This document shows positions 41,837-53,124 of a stretch of DNA of 64,000 nt, one piece after another. Origin of the DNA: Tenebrio molitor. Lineage: Eukaryota > Arthropoda > Insecta > Coleoptera > Tenebrionidae. Positions within the stretch are counted from its first letter, which is position 1. Each line of letters opens with the position of its first letter. Under the pieces are notes generated by a model. That model ran no database searches, was not told where the DNA came from, and was given only the letters and a program-made list of their open reading frames with translations. Where the stretch lies: contig NC_091056.1 of NCBI RefSeq assembly GCF_963966145.1, forward strand, positions 62,001 to 126,000, read 5' to 3'. The position numbers were made by a program, and so were the translations under genes.

Positions 41837-43290
41837 TCAAAGTGCTTGGTATAGCCTTTCGATGTCGTCACGCTGGAGTTGCGTCTGCCTGTCCCCCAAC
41901 CAACGTACATCTTCCCTCACATGTTGAGCCAATTGGCCTGGATTTCTTTTGAAGATATCCTGGGTTCTCGGGTAGACGTGTCGCCGAATAGCACGTCTTC
42001 CGCGGTCCCTATTCCTCTGGCGTTTGTCCTTAGTTTTACGGTCTTTGGAAACTAGGTAGTTAAGGATTTGTTCGTATATTTCGTCGAGACGTGCCTGGGG
42101 CAAAAAGCCGTTGGCAGTCTCGCGAAGAGCGCCTTGCAGCTCCTGGATTACAGGTGCTGGTTCCTGAGAGATGGCCTTCTCGGGTAGACTATGCTTTAGA
42201 GCGGCAGTTTTGATTCTCTCACTCCACCCATTGTCAATGGAGTTGGAACCTGAGGAGCCAATCTCGCCCGCCGGGACCTCAGGACTACTCAACTTATAAG
42301 CATCCTCGGCGTCGAGATACTCTTGAGAGTGTGAAAGTACCCCCTGTCGGTGGGACACTCTCTGTGACCGGGTCGTCCTCCTCGCCCTCAGACGATTCGG
42401 ACTCTTCCACGTCTGACAAGGTCGGAATCCCCAAACCCGCGAGGTATTCCTCCCTTGTCTGTTTGTATGAAGCCATATTCCGTTTATCCCTGAGCTGTTT
42501 GTTCGTTTTATTGGGGAAATATGGCTCCATATCTTTGGCAACGAACTTGCGTTTCCGGAACTTGACTTCCAGCTCTAAGATTAGTCGTACCTCCTCGTCT
42601 GTGAATACCTGAACGTGTGGGTTCCGGGTACGACTTCGGGCTGCCCTCAATGCCCTGTCAAGTTCCGCCGCCGCTCTTTGTTCATTTCTTAACGCAGGGT
42701 GTCTATGTCTGGTGTGTTGAGTCAGACCAGATTTACTTGTGCATACCAGCCCACACTGTTGACATTTCAAAACGTTACCTTGTGGGGCCGGTGCTCGCCC
42801 AGTGCACTTGGGCATATGGCAAAGTGTCGCATGTTTCGTTTTATACTCTTTTAAGCAATTTGTGCACTTGTAAAGGATTTGAGTATATGGGTGTCTTTCT
42901 GAAACATGCCTTATTTCATCAGCCAGGCTCAATGCTTGGTAGTTCCTCTTGCCGGAGTTGAGACATACTCCGCACGACCTTCGGTGAAAGGGCAACGCTA
43001 CCTAAAAATTTGCGGTTCATTATCACCTACTTGTAGGTGTTCATCGGCAGCTACGGCTGCGTCGTCACTAGAAGAATCCGGGTCGTTACTCGGTCCTGCG
43101 CCCGCGTTCCTTGCGGGGTTGTTGTAACGGCTGACCCCCTGCCGAGGCCGAAGCCTTCGAGGAGAAGCGGGGCCATGCTTCCCCAAGTCCGAGGCACTGT
43201 TGTTAGAATTTGCTGCGGACAAATGAAGTGCTGGGTGGCAAGCCCTAGCAACTTTCCCCTGCTGAAGCTTGGCCTATTGGCACCATCACC
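41837..43290 (-). pseudogene. R2/NeSL-like LINE, 5' ORF with three zinc fingers and Myb-like domain
   Basis: Minus strand: a Ser/Pro/Asp-rich N-terminus (43222-42998), then three Cys-His fingers, SCGVCLN...H, YKCTNCLKEYKTKHATLC, LKCQQCGLVCTSKSGLTQH. A Myb-like block follows (FTDEEVRLILELEVKFRK then YFPNKTNKQLRDKRN). An acidic stretch comes next. After a frameshift near 42340 the basic RRRAIRRHVYPRTQDIFK and LYQAL region, which precedes the RT in this group, runs to 41837. The RT is absent. ZF-ZF-ZF-Myb is characteristic of R2-group LINEs. The fragment may be from the same family as the endonuclease C-terminus at 17 kb. Sequence is GC-rich, with a leader to about 43420. Confidence 0.7.
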
Positions 43291-43592
43291 AATAGTTTCC
43301 AACTCTCACCACGCAGAGGTGTTCAGCATAGTTTCACCGCTTTCGGCTTTTCAGGGCCAAGGCGTAGAAACCTTATGGGTGGGGTCTTCTCATAGGAGAG
43401 TAAAAGCAAAAAAAAAGTAAGAGCAAAAGAAAGCAGATTTCACTTCAGGAATGTGGTACCACTTTTGCCGACAAAGGCTTTAATAAAATAAAATTTAAAA
43501 CTGGCTATCATTTGCGCCTCAAAATGAACGGCTTTTTCGTAGAAATTATTTTAAAAATTAAAATTCTTAATTTAGCGAACCTATTCGGTCCG

Positions 43593-43781
43593 TTACAATA
43601 TGTTTATAACTGAAGGCGGTAATTGGCTATCATGATTATCAATAATCAACAAGCATTTTCTATGGGGAATGTATCTAACATATTTCAAAAAATGTAAAAT
43701 GTACTTTTCGAAATTTGGAGCTGTCGTCCATCCGCTTTCATTTGTCGCGGCTACTGAACCTGGTGGGGCGCTTTGGGTCAT
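43593..43781 (-). pseudogene. pogo-like transposase fragment
   Basis: APPGSVAATNESGWTTAPNF, then CLLIIDNHDSQLPPSVIN, the block leading into the second catalytic Asp (IDNH) of pogo-type transposases. It is cut off on both sides. The adjoining 43440-43592 shows nothing recognisable. Confidence 0.65.
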
Positions 43782-44236
43782 ACAGTGAATTTTTTTATCG
43801 ATGAACCAGAGGGATTTACATGGTGTAAACTTTATTGCGTGTTAATGGTTTTTCTACTGCTAATTTCAAAATGATTTTTCGCGCACTTGTAGATTACTTA
43901 ACTTTCTACAGGTTCTGGTGGGTTTTTTTTTCAAGAAACATGCACACAATGGCCCCAAAAGGTGAATTTATGCGCAGCAATTTTGGGAGTTCATATTACT
44001 GGACCATTTTTATTTATTATGATATTCATAATTTTATTACTTTTATTATTCTACCATTTTCCAGACCGATTAGGTTTTTAGTAAACAGTTTGAGCATTTA
44101 AAACAGCAAAATATTTGTCCACTTTTTTAGTTTAAAATTTACAATTTAGGTTCTAAATGTTTCATTTAATTTAATTTAAAATTGTTTCCCTGGGTCTTTT
44201 TTTTTTCTTTCGAATTGGGAAATCTTTTAATAAAAT
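43782..44236. other. Spacer with a dispersed-repeat segment
   Basis: Contains the repeat TTTTGGGAGTTCATATTACT (about 43981), also present near 28357. No gene is supported. It borders the BEL LTR. Confidence 0.35.
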
Positions 44237-44513
44237 TGAACGATTAATCACTGTTGGGTGGTGATATTAGCCGTACAAATGATATGGTCGTCTTTGTATA
44301 AATACTTAAAACTTTAATGTATAAATTTATGACAAAATGTTGATGTACAAGTGTTAAGTACCAAGGATAGTGGTAGACTCTGGTTTTTACCGCTATATCC
44401 CGACTTAAATAAGGGTGGGTGATTTCACCCCTCTCACAAGAGAAAGTAGGCAGGACTACCTGCTACAGTACCTGTTTCTAACAATAACGTTCAAAACTAC
44501 ATTATTTTCTACA
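44237..44513 (-). repeat. 3' LTR of the BEL element, 277 bp
   Basis: On the minus strand it runs TGTAGAAAATAATG ... CAGTGATTAATCGTTCA, that is TG...CA. The 44237-44314 part recurs at 49849-49926 with few changes. The noncoding gap 44514-44706 holds the polypurine tract and 3' untranslated sequence. Confidence 0.8.
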
Positions 44514-44706
44514 TATACCGCCCCCCTTGAAGGCACGGACTTCAAAATATTGGAATTAACAAAGATCGAACATGGTTATTAGAAAAAGGATTGTTACATC
44601 ATAAACATGACAAAAAAAAACATTAAAAAATACAAACATTGAAGTCAATTATAAAAAAAGGGTTAATACATAATTGTAACAAATATTTACACGATACAAA
44701 CATAGT

Positions 44707-45849
44707 CTACTCATGGGCTGGCAGAACGCACACTTTTCGCGTGGCTCTTTTGAAGATGCCATTGACAGTCTTTACGGACACTACGCGCACAACACCGTCA
44801 CTTCTGGGATGAAGTTCTACGATGCGTCCCAATTTCCATTGTAGTGGCGGCGTGTTGTCCTCAACTAGAATCACGATGGAGCCAACTTCCAAGGCGGGGG
44901 TGGACGGTCTGGAACCGGAACCACGGAGCTGCTTGAAACGATTGATGTTTTGAACAAGATACTCCCTTTGCCAGCGATACCAAAAGTGCTGCCTCATCTG
45001 TTCCACTCTTTGCCATTGCGTCAATCGGTTGATCCTCGTCGTCGTAAGATCTCTTTCACTTATAGAAGTTAGTGGCTCTCCGATGAGGAAGTGACCAGGG
45101 GTTATGGGGTTAAGGTCATTAGGATCGTTACGTCTTGATATGAAGCGTTTTAGCGCATTCAAAAAGGTTTGAGTTGTTAGGTCACCAACTAGTTCTAAAT
45201 GAACGGCTTTAGTTGAAAAACAGACAAAGACGCAAATATATGCCTTCACAGTACGCTTACTGCGACCACGACATTCCTTGATGTAAATAGGCCCGGCATA
45301 ATCTTCGCCACTGATTGAAAATGGTCTGGTTGGTTCGACACGGGATTTGGGCAAATTACCCATAATAGGATACATGACGCTTGGTTTGACTTTAAAACAT
45401 TGCAAACACTGTTGCAAAATCTTGCGTACCACACTGCGTGGAGAAATTATCCAAAAATTTTGACGTAACGCGGCTAAAGTTCCCTGAACACCAGCGTGCA
45501 GTTGCTCAATGTGCACGTGTTTGACTAACGTCTTAATCAAATGGTGATCGTTTGGTAGCACGATGGGATGTTTGACATCGTAAATTAAGGATGAGTTTTG
45601 CAACCTACCTCCCGCGCGAATTAAATTATCATTCTTGTCGAGAAAAATATTTAAGCACAGTAAACGTGATTTCTTGTTAATCGGTTTGTTTTGTTTAAGA
45701 CAAGCTAATTCATCGTTGAATGCAATTTCTTGAATTAAACGCATAATGGCCTTCATGGAATCTTTTAATTCTTCACATGTTAAAGAACTAGAGATTTGCC
45801 TTTGGTTTGGCTTCCTACAATTGTTGATGAACCGTGATACCCATGACAT
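44707..45849 (-). pseudogene. BEL integrase and C-terminal domain, core deleted
   Basis: Residues 1-60 are the RNase H to integrase linker. A zinc-binding HHCC module follows (HVHIEQLHAG ... CLQCFK, about residues 110-155). Next comes the start of the catalytic core with its first Asp (ISGEDYAGPIYI) and KAVHLELVGDLTTQTFLNAL. The frame then passes directly from FISRRNDP to the C-terminal PGHFLIGEPLTS domain. The segment with the second Asp and the Glu of the DDE triad is missing. The ORF stays open, so it is an in-frame deletion, but the product cannot integrate. Confidence 0.85.
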
Positions 45850-45968
45850 TACGCGTTCAGTTTTTTTGTAATTTGAAAATTTTGTAAGAAGGGGTAGTTG
45901 TCTTTCGCGAGAATGAATAGTAGTCAGAGTGACAGTTCGCCGTTCTGGAATTTCAATATCCGAAAGGT

Positions 45969-46454
45969 TTATGTTAGATACGGGCCAAGTGTCGTTGTTT
46001 TCTGACAGCCAATCAGGACCGTTCCACCACAGTTTATTAGTTGACCAGGTAAAGCACCTCGGCTTAGTACATCCGCAGGGTTACTTTCACTTTTGACATG
46101 ACACCAATCTTTCGCATCCGTTAGCGTTTGAATTTCGGAAACTCGATTTCCTACAAATGTTTGTAAGTTTGAAGATGTAGAGTTTATCCATGCCAGAACG
46201 ACTGTGGAATCTGTCCAGAGAAATTGCTGATCAATTTTGACATTTATCGTTCGTAAAACTGTATTAAATAATCGCGACAAAATTAAGGCGGCACACAGCT
46301 CCAAGCGTGGTAACGTAACAGCTCGAAGAGGAGCCACACGAGATTTAGCGCAAATTAAATGAACTTGATGATTGCCACTATGATCGGTTGTTCTTAGATA
46401 GACAGTAGCGCCATATGCGATTTGTGATGCGTCACCAAAACCATGTAGCTGCAC
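45969..46454 (-). pseudogene. BEL RNase H domain
   Basis: GFGDASQIAYGATVY, then LPRLELCAALILSRL, FLWTDSTVVLAWI and ESNPADVLSRGALP, the four RNase H blocks (D-E-D-D) in BEL/Pao order. A single-base shift near 46030 separates it from the integrase linker. A stop at 46460-46500 separates it from the RT. Confidence 0.8.
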
Positions 46455-46515
46455 CTGTACGGGACTTGATTTTATTATGTTTCTGGGAATTTAGATTTCG
46501 TTTAAGTGAGCGAGT

Positions 46516-48118
46516 TCATGCACAATAAATACCTTCAGGTAATAGATCGTCCCATCCAATTTTCAAACTCCAGCATTGTTGAAGGATTTCGCGTTTTGTT
46601 AGTCTTTTCGGAATGTCACACTGTTTTACCTGATACCGTAACGAATCGTGATTAGGATTCCAAAAAAGCCCTAACGTTTTAGTGTAAGCATCCTTATCGA
46701 AACTGACGTTGAGATTAGGCTCGTGACTATTTGGAATTAATGCAGGGTGATTGGCGGCCCATTTACGTAATAAGAAACCACCATGAGCTAAAATTTGAAT
46801 TATTTGATCTCGTAAAGTGATTAGGTTTTCAAGTGAGTCTCCTCCCGTCAGAAGATCGTCTACGTAAAAATCCTGTTGAATTGCTTTAGCGGGTTCCGGG
46901 TACTGATTTACGTTTTGAAGAGCCAGTTCTTTAAGACATCTTGTTGCTATAAAACTGGCCGGTTTTGTACCGTAGGTTAGAGTGGTTAATCTATACGTTT
47001 TTAGCGGATCTTCGGTGTTCTCGCGCCAAACAATTCGTTGATAGTCAGTGTGATCGGGATGTATTTCTATCATGCGATACATTTTAGCTATGTCCCCGTT
47101 TACGACGTATTTAAAAGTTCTGAATCTCAACAAAATTGCAAAAAGCTCTGGCTGGATTGTAGGTCCTGCCATAAGATTGTCATTTAGACTTAATGCATCA
47201 GCTGAGCGAAATGACGCGTTAAAAACAACTCTTAACTTGGTCGATGTAGAATCCTTGAGTACCCCGTGGTGAGGCAAATATGTACAGTTTAGTTTATTTA
47301 ATTCGCAACCCGGAACTTCCTCCATATGACCCAAGGTGATGTAATCCCGCATGAATTGCACATAATCTGATTTTAGTGTAGGCCTTTTGTTTAGGTTTCG
47401 TTCCAGATTGTTAAAAAACTTTACAGCACTATCGCGGTTTGACTTGAGAATTGGAGGATCATTTTTTAATGGCAGTTTAATAAGAAACTTTCCGTTTGTT
47501 TGTCTGCACGTATTTTGAATAAAATGTTGGTCGCACATAATCTCTTCATTTGAAAAGCATTTTTGTTCGGAAGGGTTGCTGCATTGTTCTAGTTCGAAGA
47601 ATTTTTGCACCTGGTTCTCTAAAATGTCGCTTACCGACGTTAGAGAAAGTGAGCAGGTGCTTGAGCTATTGTTATTGTTCATATTTAGTGACCCACCTGC
47701 GATGAAACCTAAATGGGTATTTTGCAGCATTAGTTTGTTATGGTTCTCAAGTGTTATTTCTTTGCGGTCTTGACATAAAAGTTTCCAAAACAAATCAGCC
47801 CCGATAAGTAAGTCTACTGGTGCAGTTTCTAAGAATTTCGGATCGGCTAGCTGTAATTCCTTTGGAATATTTATTGCAGACATATTTATGGTCACCAGTG
47901 GAAGATTTTCGGTTATTTTTTCCAAAACAAAACAACTTAAATTCGCTGAAAACTTATTGTACCGAGATTTGATGTTTACCTGGACGGCCTGTTTGATGTT
48001 CGTCGAAATTTGACCAATTCCACCAACAGTTATATTTACGGCTTTCTGCTGTAGACGTAGTTTTTTGGAAAATGATGACGTAATATAACTGTTCATGGAC
48101 CCTGCATCCAGGAGAGCT
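46516..48118 (-). pseudogene. BEL aspartic protease and reverse transcriptase
   Basis: The protease begins with LLDAGSMNSYI just upstream of the ATG at 48096 (D-A-G in place of the usual D-S/T-G). The RT follows: LPHHGVLKDSTSTKLRVVFN, VNGDIAKMYRMIEI, LTYGTKPASFIATRCL and the catalytic FYVDDLLTGG near residue 410. KRLTKREILQQCWSLKIGWD then shows a short in-frame deletion of the region normally between RT and RNase H. The frame closes at 46516. Confidence 0.85.
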
Positions 48119-49516
48119 CTACTGTGACTTATTATTACGATCTTCTATGAGAACGATCGCGGTTGATAACAAGATAATTGATGATTGGGACCTCATAGAA
48201 TGAGCGTTTAAACTTTCTACCTGTGCTGGTGTTTCATTGGTTTGCCTGATTTGTCTTTCCTTGTGAAGCAGCGTATTGTGGCTTTGATTGCATTTACGGC
48301 ATTTGAATTTGGACTGACAGTTATTAACAAAATGATTGGTTCTTAGACAATTAAGACATAACTTCAGGTTTCGAGCTTGAGCGTTTCTTTCCTCTACATT
48401 TAATTTTGTAAATTCATTGCATTGGAAGATTGTATGATCGTCATTTTTACAAAATGTACAATGTAGTTTGTTTGTGGCAACATAAGACGTAGTGCTTCGT
48501 TTTTGTGACATATTGTTTTTTGCATTATTGTGGTTCGGATTGACGTTCGATTTGGGGTGCAACAGATTTAAGGATTCCAACAACTGACATTTCCTTTCTA
48601 AAAATTCGATCGTTTGACCGTAAGTTGGAACCTCGTCGGTTAATGTGGCCTGCCATTCTCTTGCAAGATTGTCGTCTAATTTGTCCACAATTATTACGAC
48701 TAGAAGAGCGTGCCAAGTATCAATCGGTACTTCTACCTGTCTTAACGCGGAAACATTTGAATTCAACGTATCTAAAAAACACCTGAGTGACGAATGCGAG
48801 GCTTTAATTACTTGGGGTGCCTTTGTGATGGCTATTATGTGATCGTGAACGATCAGCCGTTTGTTGCAGAACCGTTTCTTTAAGATACCCCACGCTACAT
48901 TATAATTTTCTGATGACACCGTTAATGACTCGACTGCTCGCAAAACTTCACCAGATAAACATGATCGCAAATATTGGAAACGTTGACAGTTGTTTAGCAT
49001 ATTGTTTTCGTCTTCAATAATGGATTTAAATGAATTTTGAAATGACAACCATTCCTTATAGCAACCAGTGAAAGATTTTAAATTTAAAGTTGGCAGATTC
49101 AATTTGATTGATTGATCACGATTAGAGCAATGTGAATTAGCGCTGGAACAACTATCGTTAGGATTCGCTGTGGCCGCAGTGTGCGGTGGAGGCGTCGTTT
49201 GTCTAATTTTTGTTTGAATTGATGATAATACATCGAGATACTTTAAATCAATTTCGTCGCGGTCCTGAGTCTGCGTCTCAATCGCCTCTGATGAAAGATC
49301 GAGTGATTCAATTTCAGTCTGTACCTCGTCATATTCTTTGAATATTTGTTCGATGAATGTTTTTCTAGTTTCTAGTGGAGACACATCATTATCATTTGAT
49401 TGAAAATTAGACACAAAGTTCTGAATACGCGTAATTCTAGCTTTTAATGAGGTTCTTTTCCTTTTTAGAGCCTCTGATTTGGCAATTGATTCATCTAATA
49501 AGGATGTCTCGGGCAT
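48119..49516 (-). CDS. BEL gag-like polyprotein N-part
   Basis: 465 residues. Coiled-coil-like N-terminus (SKSEALKRKRTSLKARIT), then the DUF1759 gag domain (FTGCYKEWLSFQNSFKSIIE, LRSCLSGEVLRAVESL, AWGILKKRF). Two zinc knuckle-like motifs follow (CTFCKNDDHTIFQC, CLNCLRTNHFVNNC, then CRKCNQSHNTLLH). It ends at a stop overlapping the protease start by frameshift. In intact relatives gag and pol are one ORF, so a one-base indel near 48120-48160 probably broke it. Leader sequence 49517-49848 holds no gene. Confidence 0.85.
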   Translation of the reverse strand: MPETSLLDESIAKSEALKRKRTSLKARITRIQNFVSNFQSNDNDVSPLETRKTFIEQIFKEYDEVQTEIESLDLSSEAIETQTQDRDEIDLKYLDVLSSIQTKIRQTTPPPHTAATANPNDSCSSANSHCSNRDQSIKLNLPTLNLKSFTGCYKEWLSFQNSFKSIIEDENNMLNNCQRFQYLRSCLSGEVLRAVESLTVSSENYNVAWGILKKRFCNKRLIVHDHIIAITKAPQVIKASHSSLRCFLDTLNSNVSALRQVEVPIDTWHALLVVIIVDKLDDNLAREWQATLTDEVPTYGQTIEFLERKCQLLESLNLLHPKSNVNPNHNNAKNNMSQKRSTTSYVATNKLHCTFCKNDDHTIFQCNEFTKLNVEERNAQARNLKLCLNCLRTNHFVNNCQSKFKCRKCNQSHNTLLHKERQIRQTNETPAQVESLNAHSMRSQSSIILLSTAIVLIEDRNNKSQ

Positions 49517-49848
49517 AATGATTGATTTGATTTACGTGATCGAGATGAAAATTTGCGAAATTAAGAACAATTGAAAAGGTCGTACGTAGGAATGTAGTTT
49601 AGAAGGGAAATCGAATGGATTGAGAGCCACTAACCTTTGTTGATGTCTTGAGTGATGATCGCTTCGCTGCTACCCAATTCGATGACTATTCGTGCTGCCC
49701 TTTTGCCCTTGCTGAAGGTGACGAAATCGTTGCTGCTCTCTGGGTGTCGAAACTGCTTCTTGAATTGTTGTTGTATTACACTTGTTATTACACTAGACGA
49801 CCGTCGTGTGATATGGATTTAATCATCCGGCTCGAAGGACCAAAATTA

Positions 49849-49926
49849 TGAACAATTAATCACTGTTGGGTGGTGATATTAGCCGTACAAATTATATGGT
49901 CGTCTTTGTATAAATACTTAAAACTT
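49849..49926 (-). repeat. Truncated 5' LTR of the BEL element
   Basis: 78 bases collinear with 44237-44314 (TGAACAATTAATCACTGTTG onward), ending abruptly at AAAACTT. The rest of the LTR, and with it the promoter, is missing. Confidence 0.8.
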
Positions 49927-50744
49927 AGCTAAAATCATAGCTAAATTTTGCACTTTAATATCAAATTCCATTTATTTCAAAAACCTGTGATGTTTTCATG
50001 ATTTTAATGACACCAAATTTTTCCTAAATGTTTGAAAGGACTCTCAGTGAAAAATTATGTATATTAATATAGCGGTTATTGAATTAAAACGAAATCTTTA
50101 CCTGTTTCATTAAAAATTTTGAAATTTTTACAAATTGTACTGCAGTGGGTGTTTTCGCTCGGGCGGTAAAACTTGACTCACCCAGTATATTCGTGTACTG
50201 TTCATTCAACGTCGCAAAAGACGTATTTTTATACCCTATCAACATTTTCGTGATTACAAGTCGTTGTAAGGACAATTAAGTTGAAAAAATATTTGTTACA
50301 CATATAATTAAGATGTAAGAAACATTTGTTGTGATTTGGTGTTATTTAAATGATTCACAAAGTAAAAATTACGCAAAAACAATAAATACACAAACTTAAC
50401 CTCACTTGTAAATGACAATTTTCGCCTCGTTAATGGCATTTTACTCCACGAGACAGTAATTGTAAAGCCTAAACACATTTTTCTGCTTAAAAAAAGAGTG
50501 CAAACCAAAAATGTTACTGTTTTTATTAAATTCTGGAGGTTTAACGTGCTTTTCGATGAAGCCTTTACTGTGACGTCACGATCAAAAACAATTGCTGCCT
50601 TAAGGCTTTGTGTTCTAGATGGCAATGCGCAATGGTATTGCCGTCAGCCGTGCCGCATAGCCCCCACTCTTTTCCCTCTGATAGTTGCGCGACATTGAAA
50701 AATTGCAGATTTTAAATGTGAAATATTATTTTTTATCGACTATC
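49927..50744. other. Spacer without a recognised gene
   Basis: AT-rich. ORFs at 50625-50308 (minus) and 50498-50698 (plus) have no family features. GACTCACCCAGTATATTCG near 50170 resembles an element terminus without a partner. Confidence 0.3.
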
Positions 50745-51017
50745 ATCAACGTTAGTTAAGTTTAATTAATAGTTAGAAATAATTATTACTACGATAACAG
50801 CAGTGGTTGCTATCGACTTATTCTGAGATTAAATTTAACAAACGTTGGTGAAACTGGCCCGTAAAAAAATAATTTAGAGCCAATTTCACCAACGTTAGTT
50901 AGATTTAACGGATAGTTAGAAATAATTGTTACTACGATAACAGCAATGGTTGCTAAATGCTACTGATTGATTCGATGATTAAATTTACCAAACGTTGGTG
51001 AACTGGCCCTTAGTTAA
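50745..51017. repeat. Two tandem copies of a foldback unit (MITE-like)
   Basis: Unit 1 (about 50745-50862) and unit 2 (about 50879-51017) share TAGTTAGAAATAATTRTTAC and GATAACAGCARTGGTTGCTA. Each has its own inverted ends (TTCACCAACGTTAGTTAG / AAACGTTGGTGAACTGGCCC). Head-to-tail arrangement of a MITE is uncommon. Confidence 0.75.
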
Positions 51018-51342
51018 CAAAAAAATATAGGTTTTTAGAGGGGATTGGTTTAAAAATGGTGTAAAATAATGTTTTATCGCTCATTATGATTTATTATAAA
51101 CTAACTCATTTTCTACATTAATGTTACAATTACAATGATGCTTATTCGTTTCTAAACAATATTATTTTTCTTAATATATGTCGAGAATTACTTACCTTTA
51201 AGTTCATACTAAAAAGTTTATTTTCATGTTGAATTCTAATTTTAAAGTATAATTCAGCTATTTGTTTTATTAACCAATAGTAATGATCGATTTCAAAATT
51301 TACATCATCTTATATGTGGTCTTTCAAGTCTGAAAATAAATC

Positions 51343-51911
51343 TTAATCCATATTATTCAATAATTTATTTATTAAATACGGCATCAAATTATTAAACTTT
51401 GGTGGTGAATTTAATATTTCTTTGCAGATCTTTTCAGCGGTTTTGCTTATTGAGAAAATGGTCTTAGATGGATATTTTAAACCACCTCTGTTTTTGTATG
51501 AAATTAAACTTTCAACCGAGTTTTCTTCTCCATACAACGCAGTTTTACAAATTGCATAGCTCATACGGTTTGCTACTTTGCGGACAACAAAACCTGCAAT
51601 GTACTCAATAATATTATCAATGTAAGGCGAAAATGATATATCCCTGCAATCAATTTCTTCATTGCTACAAAAACCGTAGTAATTTTCCTGCGTTGTTCGT
51701 AATCTTTTAGAGTTTACATTTAAAATTGGTGTCGTTATGTCATCAGCACAATTACTATTTAAATGAGTCAATTTGTGATGAACTAAAAGGCATTTAAAAA
51801 TTGCAATAAATTGCTTAGCACTGGGATTATTGTTAAATCCGCCTTTACTTCTTATGCTTGAAAAAGAAAGCTCAAGGTGCTCTTGACTCATCTTGTACGT
51901 TAGCAAATATC
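51343..51911 (-). pseudogene. P-element-like transposase, C-terminal exon
   Basis: YLLTYKMSQEHLELSFSSIR, then KGGFNNNPSAKQF, IEYIAGFVVRKVAN and KYPSKTIFSISKTAEKI, the conserved C-terminal region of P/THAP9-type transposases, ending at the stop at 51343. The ORF is open. Its upstream part continues at 53125, past a mariner derivative inserted at the TA at 51912. It contributes the end of the RNase H fold and the C-terminal helices. Confidence 0.8.
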
Positions 51912-51913
51912 TA

Positions 51914-53122
51914 CAGCGTGTTATTGAAATGCGTTAAGAAAATTTAAACGGTGATAGAACTCATCAAAACAAATGACTTTTCTATTTACCATTTTTTTCG
52001 AAAACTCAAATTTATGTTCGAATTTATTTTCACCGTATTCCGTGTCATCGAGTCGTTTATGGATGGGACGGTGAAAGAACAACGGCTTCATACGAAAAAC
52101 GTTAACGCAAAAAAAGTAAATATGGCAAATCCCAGGCGGATAGGTCTTGCAAAAACTTATTGAAACAATTTAGTCACGTCCTTCACCTGCATGCGGCCGT
52201 GTTTACAATTTATTAGAAAGTGAATTTCCCGTAATTATCGTTAAAAATTTTGAAGTTCACTAATCCGGAGTTAACAGACATGGTGCTCATCTACTGCGAA
52301 GTTTTATCAAATGCTGATGCAACCAGGCCTTTGTATGTAGGTACTCGTACATGAAGAGATTTCCCGGTCGCCAAGTTCCCTATCCACGTACCTTTGTGAA
52401 TGCTGTCCAGCATTTAAGGGATCCTGTCCTGTCCTGTTGACGAAGAACCGAAGGTCAGTTGCCGACGACTTGCATTAGGAATTGACATTTCCAGTTTTAC
52501 AATTTGGAGAACGCTGCCCGAACAGGAATTACATTTGTATCATCTTCAACACGTTCAACACTTAAAATCAGAAGATCCACCACGTCGAATTGCATTTTGT
52601 CAATGGCTTCTTCAATAGCTCGTAATTGACCATTTTTATCGCCAGCTCGTTCACCGGACTTAAACCCTTGTGACTTTTTTTATGGGGCCATTTAAAACAG
52701 ATTATGTATGAGAGTCCAGTTGACGCCGAGACAATTCGATAAACTTCTGACATGTTGATGAGAACTCAAGCTTCTGTGGCTCGAAGGGCACACAAGAACG
52801 TACATCGATTACGCAGGGCGTCATTTCGAACATTTAATTTAAAGGTTAGTGTCCTTGATCAAGCGTGGTGCGTAACTTCAATGTCACTCTCACTTACTAC
52901 GAATAAAGAATTGGTTTTTGCTTGACTATCTAAGTTCTTATCTTCTTTCGCTTTTAATGTACACACGGCAACATTGGCGGGTACTAGAATTTACGATCAA
53001 ACTAATTAAAATTTTCCTGGGTTTAGAAAGATTTTTCGAAAAAATGGTAAATAGAAAAGTAATTTGTTTTGATGAGTTCTATCACCGTTTAAATTTTCTT
53101 CACTCATTTCAATAACATACTG
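51914..53122 (+). mobile_element. Mariner (DUF4817-type) deletion derivative in the P element
   Basis: About 100-bp TIRs (CAGCGTGTTATTGAAATGCG / near-complement ending AATAACATACTG), flanked by TA (51912-51913, 53123-53124). Inside, on plus: NPELTDMVLIYCEVLSNADA, VPYPRTFVNAV-like sequence in another frame, GIDISSFTIWRTL and EDPPRRIAFCQWLL. A deletion to SPDLNP-like LNPCDFFLWGHLK sequence and a terminal piece (AGRHFEHL) follow. It keeps N- and C-terminal blocks of a mariner-like transposase but lacks the catalytic middle and has many stops. Confidence 0.8.
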
Positions 53123-53124
53123 TA

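Larger units (their letters stand above)
44237..49926 (-). mobile_element. BEL/Pao LTR retrotransposon, degenerate, 5' LTR truncated
   Basis: The minus-strand element holds gag, protease, RT, RNase H and integrase in BEL order. The 3' LTR is 44237-44513. The 5' LTR begins at 49849 but matches only its first 78 bases before unrelated sequence at 49927. Next to the 5' LTR, on the minus strand, is TTTTGGTCCTTCGAGCCGG, a usual BEL primer-binding-site region. A purine-rich tract (CCTTCAAGGGGGGCGG on the minus strand) precedes the 3' LTR. Coding breaks in each module show it is dead. Confidence 0.9.

Noticed and set aside
42331..43420. Plus-strand ORFs opposite the R2-like LINE
   Set aside because: They are antisense shadows of the zinc-finger/Myb frame on the minus strand.
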